Shown here one piece after another: positions 8,420 through 15,762 of a stretch of DNA of 64,000 nucleotides; positions within the stretch are counted from its first letter, which is position 1; the number at the start of each line of letters is the position of its first letter. Under the pieces are notes generated by a model that saw nothing but the letters and a program-made list of their open reading frames with translations, was not told the origin of the DNA and ran no database searches. Both the position numbers and the translations under genes were made by a program. The DNA comes from Guptibacillus hwajinpoensis (lineage in GTDB: Bacteria > Bacillota > Bacilli > Bacillales > Guptibacillaceae): NCBI RefSeq assembly GCF_029277305.1, contig NZ_CP119526.1; one strand, given 5' to 3'.

Positions 8420-9706
8420 TCACACATCAACACCCTCATTCACCATCACAATCTGTGCCTGCTCTTTTCCTTTATCGATGTTAACTTTGCTAAGTAAGTA
8501 GATTCCCGCTAGGAAGAAAATGACGAGTGACACGATCCCATAGCGACTTGAGCCTGTAAGCTGCCCAACAAAAGCGAAGAGGAACGGACCAAAGATGGCT
8601 GAGAACTTAGCTGATATGCCGTAGAAACCGTAGAACTCAGCGTGACGATGGTCAGGGACCATACTTCCGAAGATGGAACGACTGAGAGCCTGTGCTCCAC
8701 CCTGGACAAATCCAACCATCATCGCCAGAAGGTAGAAATGGGTAGCTGTTGTCATAAAATAGCCTAACAGTACGATTCCAACATAAATCCAGAGGGCGAT
8801 CATAAGTGCTCGTTTGGCACTGATTTTCTTTGCAAGGTAGCCGAAGAAAAAAGCAAAAGGTATGCCAACAAATTGCGTAATGAGCAATGCGGCAATCAAA
8901 TCGTTCGCTCCAATGCCAATATCTCGGCCGTAAATGGTTGCCATTTTGATAATAGTAGAAATGCCATCATTAAATAGCCAGAAAGCTACTAGAAACAGTA
9001 AAAGCTGCTTATAGTGATTCAATTCTTTAAATGTCATTCTTAAGCGTTTAAAACCAATCGACATATATGATCCGCTTAACTCGGGCTGGGTATGCCGCTG
9101 CTCTTTAACATGTTTGAACATTGGAATGGAGAAAACAAACCACCATACCCCAACGCTTGCAAATGAGAGCTGCGTTGCAACAAGTGCGTTCGGGAGAAGG
9201 AACCAGGATGGGTTCATAATCATGAGCAGGTTAATGAGAAGCAAAAGTCCGCCACCTATATAACCAAACGCATAGCCTCTTGAGGAAATACGGTCCATCT
9301 CTTCCCCTTTTGCAATTTCAGGTAAAAAAGCGTCATAGAACACGTTACTTCCTGAAAAACCAATCGTTCCGAATATTAATAGAATAGAAGCTATGAGGTA
9401 ACCACCCTCCCCAATAAATGCCATTAAGATACTTGCGGTCATCCCCATATAAGCAAAGAATCGCAGAAACTTCTTCTTCGAACTAGAGTAATCTGCTATT
9501 GCCCCAAGAACTGGAGAAAGAAGCGCAACAATTAGAACGGCAAGAGACTGAGAATAGCCCCAGTAAGATGTTGCAAGACTACGATCAATGTTTTTTGCTG
9601 CTACGTCATAATAGAATACAGGTAAGACAGCTGCCATCATTGTCGTCGCAAACGCGGAGTTTGCAAAATCGTACATCATCCAACTCCGGATCTCTCTTTT
9701 TCTCAT
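8420..9706 (-). CDS. yxiO: MFS transporter, UMF1 family (YxiO-like)
   Basis: About 428 residues with 12 hydrophobic segments. The N-terminus MRKREIRSWMMYDFANSAFA and the region FYDAFLPEIA are typical of the UMF1/Atg22-like MFS family, to which B. subtilis YxiO belongs. The start is placed at 9706, where GGGGGGAAA precedes the ATG; the longer open frame upstream has no coding character. The substrate is unknown; amino acid or peptide efflux is possible by analogy with Atg22. The divergent neighbour is a small conserved cytosolic protein. Confidence 0.85.
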   Translation of the reverse strand: MRKREIRSWMMYDFANSAFATTMMAAVLPVFYYDVAAKNIDRSLATSYWGYSQSLAVLIVALLSPVLGAIADYSSSKKKFLRFFAYMGMTASILMAFIGEGGYLIASILLIFGTIGFSGSNVFYDAFLPEIAKGEEMDRISSRGYAFGYIGGGLLLLINLLMIMNPSWFLLPNALVATQLSFASVGVWWFVFSIPMFKHVKEQRHTQPELSGSYMSIGFKRLRMTFKELNHYKQLLLFLVAFWLFNDGISTIIKMATIYGRDIGIGANDLIAALLITQFVGIPFAFFFGYLAKKISAKRALMIALWIYVGIVLLGYFMTTATHFYLLAMMVGFVQGGAQALSRSIFGSMVPDHRHAEFYGFYGISAKFSAIFGPFLFAFVGQLTGSSRYGIVSLVIFFLAGIYLLSKVNIDKGKEQAQIVMVNEGVDV

Positions 9707-9868
9707 CTCGTTTCCCCCCAATAATATTCGATTGTATTTAGCATAGCAGTTGTATGAACCAATTCTTTCATTATGGGCTTTCTTAATATTTATTTTACAA
9801 CCAACAGACTTGCCACACTTTCTTCCGGCGAGTACACTAACGGTAGAATAGTAGAACGGAGGGCCTTT

Positions 9869-10177
9869 ATGGACCAAAAAGAGATTCAAGAACAAGTTAT
9901 TGAAAACTACAAACGAGATGAGAACATGATGATCCTAGTGTTTGCTCAGTGGTGCGTAAACAATGATCTTAATCCGGAAACACTGTATGCGAAAGCATAC
10001 CCTGATCAAATCAACAACCCTTCTCTAAAACAAAGCATCGAGCTAGTTGTGCCTAAAGAAGAATCAGAGCACATTCCAGACCAAACAGTGATCGGTGTAC
10101 TTTCTCTCTTCGGTAATGACGATCTTGCTTTTGTCGTTTCTGAGGAAATCGAAAAGCGTCAAAAAGAAGAGAAATAA
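9869..10177 (+). CDS. Small conserved Bacillaceae protein, function unknown
   Basis: A 102-residue soluble, acidic protein starting at MDQKEIQEQVIENYK, with CGGAGGG upstream of the ATG at 9869. It is predicted mostly helical, has a QWCVNNDLNPE motif and no membrane segment. I recognise the pattern as conserved in Bacillus, possibly related to B. subtilis YxiS, but cannot assign a function. It is divergent from the yxiO-like gene and followed by a palindromic repeat element. Confidence 0.75.
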   Translation: MDQKEIQEQVIENYKRDENMMILVFAQWCVNNDLNPETLYAKAYPDQINNPSLKQSIELVVPKEESEHIPDQTVIGVLSLFGNDDLAFVVSEEIEKRQKEEK

Positions 10178-10230
10178 TCACTTTACCAGTTTATTCGGCA
10201 ACTAGAGGAAACTTACCTTTATGCTAATAG

Positions 10231-10408
10231 AAAGGCTCTTCTCTAAAAGATTGTTGTTTTTGAGAGGGTGTTCGTATAAAAAGCCACACTTAGCTAATTG
10301 GAGCGGAAGGTGCTCGACTCCTGTGGGACTAGCGGGACAGGTGAGCATCCTGGAGCGGAAATCGACCACTACTCTATAGTAAAAACAACAATGCTTACCA
10401 AAAGAGCT
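10231..10408 (+). repeat. Palindromic intergenic element, copy 1 (internally deleted)
   Basis: The element starts AAAGGCTCTTCTCTAAAAGATTG and ends CAACAATGCTTACCAAAAGAGCT. The core reads GGAGCGGAAGGTGCTCGACTCC...CATCCTGGAGCGGAAAT but lacks the central GAGACCCC...CCGCCCCGCGGAAAGCG part found in longer copies. Flanks AATAG (left) and TATAG (right) are near-identical 5-mers. It lies between convergent genes. ORFs drawn through it are artefacts. Confidence 0.85.
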
Positions 10409-10414
10409 TATAGA

Positions 10415-10450
10415 AAAGAGACCCGAAGCACTCGCTCCGGGTCTCTTTCT
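10415..10450 (-). terminator. Terminator after ykwC
   Basis: Stem AAAGAGACCCG / CGGGTCTCTTT just downstream of the ykwC stop on the minus strand, ending in a T run in that direction. Confidence 0.85.
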
Positions 10451-10456
10451 GTTCAA

Positions 10457-11338
10457 TTAATTCTCACGAAACAGTTTCACTAGCGCCTGTGTACCACTAT
10501 CCTCTTCCCCTCGTTCAGCGAGATCTTCGTATAATTGCTTGGAAAGCTCAAGTCCTGGCGTGAGCATACCCATATTCTTTGCAGACTCCAGGGCAATCGT
10601 CATATCTTTAATGAAATGCTTCACATAGAATCCTGGCTCTAAGCGATTTGAAATCATTCGTGGTGCGAGGTTACTTAATGACCAACTTCCTGCCGCTCCT
10701 GAGCCAATGCTCTCTAGAACAGTAGTAGGATTTAGTCCAGCTTTTTCAGCGTAGACGATTGCTTCACAAACCCCGATCATGTTGCTGGCAATTGCAATCT
10801 GATTGCACATTTTTGTATGCTGCCCTGCTCCAGCAGGACCTTGCAGCACAATGTTTTGTCCCATTACGCCAAGCACAGGCTTAACTTGCTCGAAGATTTC
10901 TAACTCGCCACCTACCATAATCGATAACTTTCCTTCTCTAGCACCTACATCTCCTCCTGAAACAGGAGCATCAAGCGCATAGAGCTGCTTCGACAACGCA
11001 TGCTGATAGATCTCCTCCGCAAGTGCTGGACTTGAAGTGGTCATATCAATCAAAATCGATTGCGGACGCGCGTTTTCAAGTATTCCGTCCTCGCCTATGT
11101 ACACTTCTTCTACATCTTTTGGATAGCCAACCATCGTCAAGATCACATCCGCTTTTGATGATAGATCTTTCACTGACTCCTGCCATTCTGCTCCCTCAGT
11201 AACAAGAGCCTCCGCTTTCTGTTTCGTTCTTGTATAAATGAGTGTTCGGTATCCTGCATTGGTCAAATTTCTTACCATGCTTTCTCCCATCACTCCTATA
11301 CCGATAAACCCTAGTACAGGTTTTGTAGACATTTCCAT
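10457..11338 (-). CDS. ykwC: NAD(P)-dependent beta-hydroxyacid dehydrogenase (YkwC-like)
   Basis: About 293 residues, 3-hydroxyisobutyrate dehydrogenase family. The N-terminal Rossmann motif GFIGIGVMG is followed by MVGYPKDVEEVY, the family signature around DAPVSGGDVGAREG, and the catalytic Lys in GAGQHTKMCNQIA. It oxidises a beta-hydroxyacid using NAD(P); the substrate is unknown. The ATG at 11338 has AGAGAGG 8 bp upstream and is preferred over the longer frame. It resembles B. subtilis YkwC along its whole length. Confidence 0.88.
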   Translation of the reverse strand: MEMSTKPVLGFIGIGVMGESMVRNLTNAGYRTLIYTRTKQKAEALVTEGAEWQESVKDLSSKADVILTMVGYPKDVEEVYIGEDGILENARPQSILIDMTTSSPALAEEIYQHALSKQLYALDAPVSGGDVGAREGKLSIMVGGELEIFEQVKPVLGVMGQNIVLQGPAGAGQHTKMCNQIAIASNMIGVCEAIVYAEKAGLNPTTVLESIGSGAAGSWSLSNLAPRMISNRLEPGFYVKHFIKDMTIALESAKNMGMLTPGLELSKQLYEDLAERGEEDSGTQALVKLFREN

Positions 11339-11412
11339 TTCATTCGCCTCTCTTTCAAAATTTACCTTTTCTCTCACTTCTCTTCATCGTACACTAATAG
11401 AGAGGTGAAATC

Positions 11413-12372
11413 ATGATGAAAACAAGTAGCTTTGCTGGTCTCTTTCTTTGGGTTCTATTTGTGGTGGCAAAATTAATTACCACGCCAATTGATACTCTCC
11501 AATATGTCATGATGTTATTACTATTCGCTTATTTGGTTCTCGTTCCTTTAACACTGAACCTTGTCCCACAAAAGAACGCATTTTATCGTTATGGAACGCG
11601 CCTTCAGCCTTTTGCTGCAGTGTGTGCAGGTATATCCTTCTTTTTTGAACAGGGACTTATTGCCGTTCTTTTTGCAGTTCCATGGCTAATCACGACCATT
11701 CTTATTGCTCTTTACGGCTTCACTCGAGTCATACAAGAATGGAAGAAAAGTAGAATTTTCGATATCTTAATACAGATTGGGTTGATGTATATTAGCATCG
11801 GTGGTGTCTGGCTGGTTCTCCATCGATCAGGCATACAGATTCTTAACTTTAGCGATGTCATTGTGCTGCTAACATCTATTCACTTCCATTACGCCGCATT
11901 CATCACACCGATTTCAATGGCGTTCATTGGGAGAATGCTTGTTGGAACAGCACCTGTATTGAAGCCCTGGTTCAAACTAATTGCTTTCTTCGTGTTAATT
12001 GGTCCGCCATTTATTGCAGCAGGAATTACATTCGGAGACACCATGCCTGTTCTCGAATTTGCTTCAGTTGTAGAATTCGTTACGCCGCTCGTCGTTTTCT
12101 CCATTCTTTGTCTCGTCTACTTAATTCCGAAGTTGGATTACGCAGTGAAAATGCTTCTATCCATTTCATTTGTATCCCTTCTCTTTTCGATGAGCTCCGC
12201 AATGATTTACGGATTTGCGCATATAAATGAAACAGTTATTCTTGGTATACCCTTAATGGTCTTTTTTCATGGTTTTGTGAACACATTTGGGTTCTCTCTA
12301 TTTGGATTACTCGGTGTGACAGCATTTCATGAGACAAAGACGAGTATACAAAAATCCAGCCTCTCGATGTGA
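11413..12372 (+). CDS. YndJ-like multi-pass membrane protein
   Basis: A 319-residue protein with about nine to ten hydrophobic segments and the short motif SIHFHYAAFITP, which recalls the YndJ family of Bacillus. No catalytic or transport motif is recognisable. The start ATG follows AGAGAGGTGAAATC. It is divergent from ykwC and convergent with the wrbA gene, with the terminator hairpin overlapping its last codons. Family assignment is by motif and topology only. Confidence 0.65.
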   Translation: MMKTSSFAGLFLWVLFVVAKLITTPIDTLQYVMMLLLFAYLVLVPLTLNLVPQKNAFYRYGTRLQPFAAVCAGISFFFEQGLIAVLFAVPWLITTILIALYGFTRVIQEWKKSRIFDILIQIGLMYISIGGVWLVLHRSGIQILNFSDVIVLLTSIHFHYAAFITPISMAFIGRMLVGTAPVLKPWFKLIAFFVLIGPPFIAAGITFGDTMPVLEFASVVEFVTPLVVFSILCLVYLIPKLDYAVKMLLSISFVSLLFSMSSAMIYGFAHINETVILGIPLMVFFHGFVNTFGFSLFGLLGVTAFHETKTSIQKSSLSM

Positions 12373-12390
12373 GAAGCTGGATTTATTTTA
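12350..12390. terminator. Bidirectional terminator between yndJ-like gene and wrbA
   Basis: Stem AAATCCAGC / GCTGGATTT with inner CTC/GAG pairing; it contains the stop codon region of the + strand gene and ends one bp before the wrbA stop. Confidence 0.8.
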
Positions 12391-12391
12391 A

Positions 12392-13018
12392 TTAGATCGT
12401 TTTCAATGCACCGGCAACTTTCGCTACTCGTGCACCAAGGCGAGATGCCATTGTTAGTTCCGCTTCAACAGGTGAGCGTGAACCGTCCGTACCAGCAATC
12501 GTCGATGCACTGTATGGTGAACCGCCGATCCCTTCAGTTGTAAGCTGCTCTGGGTTCTCACCATATGGTAAGCCCACATAAATCATGCCAAAGTGCATGA
12601 GTGGAACGAATGTTGTAATAGCTGTTGATTCTTGACCACCATGAACAGAACCCGTGCTTGTAACGACGGCAGTGGCTTTCCCTTCAAGCTCACCATTCAT
12701 CCAGAGTGAACCAGCTGAATCGAGGTACTGCTTCATTTGTGCTGGCATAGAGCCATATCGAGTTGGAACGCCCCAGACAATACCATCAGCCCAGCGAAGA
12801 TCATCAAGCGTTGCTTCTGGAATGTCATCTTGTGCTTCTTGCGCTTCTACGTAAGGCGGTTGTTGAGACATTGCCTGTTTCACAGCATCAAATTCTGGAA
12901 CCTTTACAACCTTCACTTCAACGTCGCCAGCGCCTTTTGCGCCTTCAGCTACGGCTTGCACCATTTGATAAATGTGACCATATGCACTGTAATACGGTAT
13001 TAAAATCTTTGTACTCAT
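12392..13018 (-). CDS. wrbA: NAD(P)H:quinone oxidoreductase, WrbA type (type IV)
   Basis: A 208-residue flavodoxin-like quinone reductase. The FMN phosphate loop is PYYSAYGHIYQM at the N-terminus; ptRYGSMPAQMKQYLD and STGSVHGGQE are WrbA signatures. It reduces quinones by two electrons, avoiding semiquinone radicals, and protects against electrophile stress. It is the first target downstream of an MhqR operator and a SigB-type promoter, with mhqR itself next door, so both quinone exposure and general stress should induce it. The ATG follows AAAAGGAGTGGCATA. Confidence 0.93.
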   Translation of the reverse strand: MSTKILIPYYSAYGHIYQMVQAVAEGAKGAGDVEVKVVKVPEFDAVKQAMSQQPPYVEAQEAQDDIPEATLDDLRWADGIVWGVPTRYGSMPAQMKQYLDSAGSLWMNGELEGKATAVVTSTGSVHGGQESTAITTFVPLMHFGMIYVGLPYGENPEQLTTEGIGGSPYSASTIAGTDGSRSPVEAELTMASRLGARVAKVAGALKTI

Positions 13019-13089
13019 TATGCCACTCCTTTTGAATTGTAATTTATAGAAAAGCCACTGCCGGCTGATCTAGCTTACTCGCTCATAAC

Positions 13090-13133
13090 TATCTCTACTT
13101 CGAGATATATACCCTTTTGAAAGATGCTTAAAC
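13090..13133 (-). promoter_or_regulatory. SigB-type promoter with MhqR operator upstream of wrbA
   Basis: On the minus strand GTTTAA (13128-13133) and GGGTAT (13109-13114) are separated by 13 bp, an exact match to the SigB consensus. Directly downstream the operator TATCTCTACTTCGAGATA (13090-13107) would cover the transcription start. It resembles the MhqR consensus of B. subtilis (tATCTcgaAtTCgAGATa). Confidence 0.8.
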
Positions 13134-13154
13134 GTAAACTGTCTTCATTTCAAT

Positions 13155-13172
13155 TGTCTTGAATTCGAGATA
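13155..13172. promoter_or_regulatory. Second MhqR-type operator
   Basis: TGTCTTGAATTCGAGATA, an 18-bp imperfect palindrome matching the operator at mhqR in 16 of 18 positions. It lies 22 bp upstream of the wrbA -35 box and just 3' of the mhqR coding sequence. Confidence 0.75.
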
Positions 13173-13191
13173 TCAGGCCGAAAAGAAGCTC

Positions 13192-13632
13192 TTAAAGCTT
13201 CTCTGCGTAGTGACCAAGTTTCTTCAACAAGCCGATCGCTGTTTCTTTTTCACTAATGTCCAATCCAGCAAAGATGGATTGAACCTGCTTCATATGATCA
13301 GGGAAAATACGATCCATCAAGCTTTTTCCTTCATCTGATATCACCGCATGTGTAATCCTGCGATCATTCGGGCAAGGATTACGAGTTAAATAGCCTTTGC
13401 CTTCAAGCTTGTCGACAACATACGTGATGCTTCCACTTGCGAGTAGGATTTTCTCTCCAATTTGCTGCAACGGCTGACTTCCTTTGTGATAAAGCAATTC
13501 AAGTACAGCGAATTCTGTAGGATTTAACCCATAACTCTGGATATCTGTTTTAATTTCATCTGTGACTGATCGACTTGCCCTTGCAAGTACAATAAACAGT
13601 TTTAATGACAGTTCACGATCGATTTCATTCAT
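13192..13632 (-). CDS. mhqR: MarR-family repressor MhqR (quinone/electrophile sensor)
   Basis: A 146-residue MarR-type winged-helix regulator. The helix-turn-helix and wing region reads NPTEFAVLELLYHKG...LLASGSITYVVDKLEGKGYL with DRR in the wing, closely matching B. subtilis MhqR (YkvE). I start it at ATG 13632 (MNEIDREL), since the upstream GTG lies inside the Shine-Dalgarno AAGGG. MhqR represses azoreductases and dioxygenases; here its sites flank wrbA and its own promoter, so it autoregulates. It is collinear with wrbA but has its own promoter. Confidence 0.9.
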   Translation of the reverse strand: MNEIDRELSLKLFIVLARASRSVTDEIKTDIQSYGLNPTEFAVLELLYHKGSQPLQQIGEKILLASGSITYVVDKLEGKGYLTRNPCPNDRRITHAVISDEGKSLMDRIFPDHMKQVQSIFAGLDISEKETAIGLLKKLGHYAEKL

Positions 13633-13654
13633 GGTCTTCACCCTTAGTCTCTAA

Positions 13655-13702
13655 TATCTTGAATTCGAGATAATTATACTTATTCCGAGATCACTTTGTC
13701 AA
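13655..13702 (-). promoter_or_regulatory. SigA promoter and operator of mhqR
   Basis: TTGACA (13697-13702) and TATAAT (13673-13678), spacing 18 bp, on the minus strand. The operator TATCTTGAATTCGAGATA (13655-13672) abuts the -10 box and covers the start site. A half-site (ATTCCGAGAT) lies in the spacer. Confidence 0.85.
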
Positions 13703-13706
13703 TGCT

Positions 13707-14156
13707 TTATTTTTTATCATTTACAGAATGAATATGATCCAGCAACTGTTGGAAACCACTTAACGCTTTCGTGAATTCCTCTTTCGACAGACCACTGTTC
13801 GTCGCCATAGCATCTGGGATAATCGAAGCCTCGTCCCTTAACTCTTCCCCTTTTGTCGTTAAACGAACCATCACTTTTCGTTCATCTTCTTTGGAGCGTT
13901 CCCTTCTAACAAGCCCGGACTCCTCCATTCGCTTGAGGAGCGGTGTGAGTGTTCCTGAATCTAAATACAATTCCGCTCCGAGTGCTTTAACTGTTGTTTC
14001 ATGTTGTTCCCAAAGAACAAGCAGGACAAGGTATTGAGGATACGTAATACCTAGTTTATCTAAATAAGGGCGATACATTTTCGTAATCTCTCTCGAACAT
14101 GCATACACCGAAAAACAAAGCTGATTTTCTAGTTTCAACTGCTCATTGAGTTCCAT
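13707..14156 (-). CDS. ohrR: MarR-family organic peroxide sensor OhrR
   Basis: A 149-residue MarR-family regulator. The redox-sensing Cys is residue 14 in KLENQLCFSVYACSREI, equivalent to Cys15 of B. subtilis OhrR, and the DNA-binding region includes YLDSGTLTPLLKRMEESGLV with DERK in the wing. Oxidation by organic hydroperoxides releases it from DNA. The ATG at 14156 has AGAAGGTG upstream; the longer frame is not credible. It is divergent from ohrA and both promoters carry the same TTGTGCACAA core. Confidence 0.93.
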   Translation of the reverse strand: MELNEQLKLENQLCFSVYACSREITKMYRPYLDKLGITYPQYLVLLVLWEQHETTVKALGAELYLDSGTLTPLLKRMEESGLVRRERSKEDERKVMVRLTTKGEELRDEASIIPDAMATNSGLSKEEFTKALSGFQQLLDHIHSVNDKK

Positions 14157-14182
14157 TTTAGTACACCTTCTTTTGTAGTAAG

Positions 14183-14223
14183 TTGTGCACAATCAATTTA
14201 TCCCGATTAGATGACGATGTCAA
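14183..14223 (-). promoter_or_regulatory. ohrR promoter with OhrR half-palindrome operator
   Basis: TTGACA (14218-14223) and TAAATT (14195-14200) with 17 bp spacing on the minus strand. The palindrome TTGTGCACAA (14183-14192) lies at the expected start site, indicating autoregulation. Confidence 0.78.
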
Positions 14224-14237
14224 CTCGAGTTGTTTCG

Positions 14238-14299
14238 TTGACAAAATGAAAGAGGCATTGTATATTTAATTTTGTAAAATTAAATTGTGCACAATTTAA
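14238..14299 (+). promoter_or_regulatory. ohrA promoter with 20-bp perfect OhrR operator
   Basis: TTGACA (14238-14243) and TATATT (14261-14266), spacing 17 bp. A perfect 20-bp palindrome, TTAAATTGTGCACAATTTAA, lies at 14280-14299 just downstream of the start site, and AGGAGG follows at 14305-14310. Confidence 0.9.
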
Positions 14300-14318
14300 A
14301 TATTAGGAGGAATTTATA

Positions 14319-14741
14319 ATGGAAGCTTTATACACAGCAAAAGCAGTAGCTAACGGTGGGCGTCAAGGTAAAGTGGAATCATCAGACGGTGTCATCAACA
14401 TGGATCTTCGTATGCCGAAAGAACTTGGTGGTCAAGGTGGAGAAGCAACTAACCCTGAACAACTATTCGCAGCAGGCTATGCAGCATGCTTCGATAGCGC
14501 ACTAAATATGGTTGCACGTATGAAGCGTATTAAGATCAAAGACACTTCAGTCGAAGCTCATGTATCGATTGGCAAAGAAGAAGACGGCGCGTTTGGACTT
14601 AGCGCAAAGCTTCAGGTAACGATTCCTGGCGTCGATCAAGCAACAGCAGAAGAATTAGTGGAAGCTGCTCATCAGACATGCCCTTACTCTAGAGCTACTC
14701 GCGGCAACATGGAGGTTGAGTTAGAAGCAATTGCGAAGTAA
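14319..14741 (+). CDS. ohrA: Organic hydroperoxide resistance protein OhrA
   Basis: A 140-residue Ohr/OsmC-fold thiol peroxidase. The two catalytic cysteines are Cys57 (GYAACFDSAL) and Cys121 (HQTCPYSRAT), with the conserved Arg of the family near residue 16. It reduces organic hydroperoxides, probably using lipoylated or thiol reductants, in the cytosol. It is transcribed from an OhrR-controlled promoter and divergent from ohrR, the classical arrangement. A strong terminator follows. Confidence 0.95.
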   Translation: MEALYTAKAVANGGRQGKVESSDGVINMDLRMPKELGGQGGEATNPEQLFAAGYAACFDSALNMVARMKRIKIKDTSVEAHVSIGKEEDGAFGLSAKLQVTIPGVDQATAEELVEAAHQTCPYSRATRGNMEVELEAIAK

Positions 14742-14752
14742 GTGAAGAAATG

Positions 14753-14786
14753 AGAGGGAGCTGCCGGATTGGCAGCTCCCTCTTTT
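14753..14786 (+). terminator. Terminator after ohrA
   Basis: Thirteen-bp stem AGAGGGAGCTGCC / GGCAGCTCCCTCT with a 5-nt loop and T tail. Confidence 0.92.
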
Positions 14787-14788
14787 GT

Positions 14789-14880
14789 TTGGCCAATATA
14801 ATTGGATTTTGGCTAATATATTCTAAATTTGGCTAATAAAACTCGATTTTAGCTAATATCATTCAATTTTGGACAATAAA
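14789..14880. repeat. Five-unit array of GGCTAATA at exactly 20-bp spacing
   Basis: Units GGCCAATATA, GGCTAATATA, GGCTAATAAA, AGCTAATATC and GGACAATAAA start at 14791, 14811, 14831, 14851 and 14871, each separated by an AT-rich decamer ending in TTT or TTTT. The period is exactly 20 bp. The array starts just after the ohrA terminator. Confidence 0.88.
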
Positions 14881-14964
14881 TACCACTCAAGGAACATAAT
14901 CATCCTTTTTTTCTACTAAAAACTAGCTATACTAAAATTAGACTAGCGGAAGGTGTGATCCATT

Positions 14965-15762
14965 TTGCTCACTGTTACGGAATTTGAGAGCATTAAAGCA
15001 ATTAAAGGTACATTTAAACTCGGCGGCGTTAGAATGAACGTCTATCTTTACCTTGTTGATGAGCTATTAATTGATAGCGGTCCGAAACGGCTGCAGAAGG
15101 AAATCCTGAATTACCTCTCACAAGAAACCTATAATCAAATCTTTTTCACTCACCATCATGAAGACCATACAGGTAATGCTTCGGTTCTTAATACAAATGT
15201 TCCAACCTATATTCACCCCATTGGCATTCAGTTGTGCGAGCAAAAGCCTCATTTGCCTTTTTATCGTCGCGTCTTCTGGGGCTCAAGAAAACCATTCACA
15301 CCCGCACCAATCGAGCGTCAGTTACAAACGAAGCACCATACATTTGAACTGATTCATACACCTGGACACGCTCCCGATCATCTTGCACTACTTGAGAAAG
15401 AGAAGGGATGGTTGTTTACAGGTGACCTATACGTCATGAGTCATCCCAAAAGCATCTTTGCATTCGAATCGATCCCTGACGTTATCAAGTCTCTTGAAAA
15501 AGTGTTAACGTACGATTTCGATACGGTCTTTTGCTCTCATGCAGGTATTCTTCCTAACGGTCGAAGACGATTAGAAGAAAAGCTTCATTATCTCCGTTCC
15601 GTTCAGGACCAGGTTCTAAAAAAATACAATGATGGAAAACCAGCGTCTCTCATACAGAAAGAACTTTTTCCTTCGAAACACATTCTTAACTACTTCTCTC
15701 TTTTTGAGAATTCTTCAAAGCACATTGTTACCTCAATCATAAACAAAGGAGGATCCCGCTAA
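14965..15762 (+). CDS. MBL-fold metallo-hydrolase
   Basis: A 265-residue metallo-beta-lactamase-fold protein. The metal motif is FFTHHHEDHTGNA, followed by HTPGHAPDHLAL and the later FTGDLYV and CSHAG metal ligands. The substrate is unknown; glyoxalase-II-like or RNase Z-like hydrolases share these motifs. The start is a TTG 9-10 bp after GGAAGGTG. The C-terminal helical part (RRLEEKLHYLRSVQDQ) resembles small-molecule MBL hydrolases. Its stop overlaps the convergent GGDEF gene by 4 bp. Confidence 0.85.
   Translation: MLTVTEFESIKAIKGTFKLGGVRMNVYLYLVDELLIDSGPKRLQKEILNYLSQETYNQIFFTHHHEDHTGNASVLNTNVPTYIHPIGIQLCEQKPHLPFYRRVFWGSRKPFTPAPIERQLQTKHHTFELIHTPGHAPDHLALLEKEKGWLFTGDLYVMSHPKSIFAFESIPDVIKSLEKVLTYDFDTVFCSHAGILPNGRRRLEEKLHYLRSVQDQVLKKYNDGKPASLIQKELFPSKHILNYFSLFENSSKHIVTSIINKGGSR

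Noticed and set aside
14789..14880. CRISPR array or DnaA boxes
   Set aside because: Unit GGCTAATA does not match TTATCCACA and spacing/size do not fit CRISPR.
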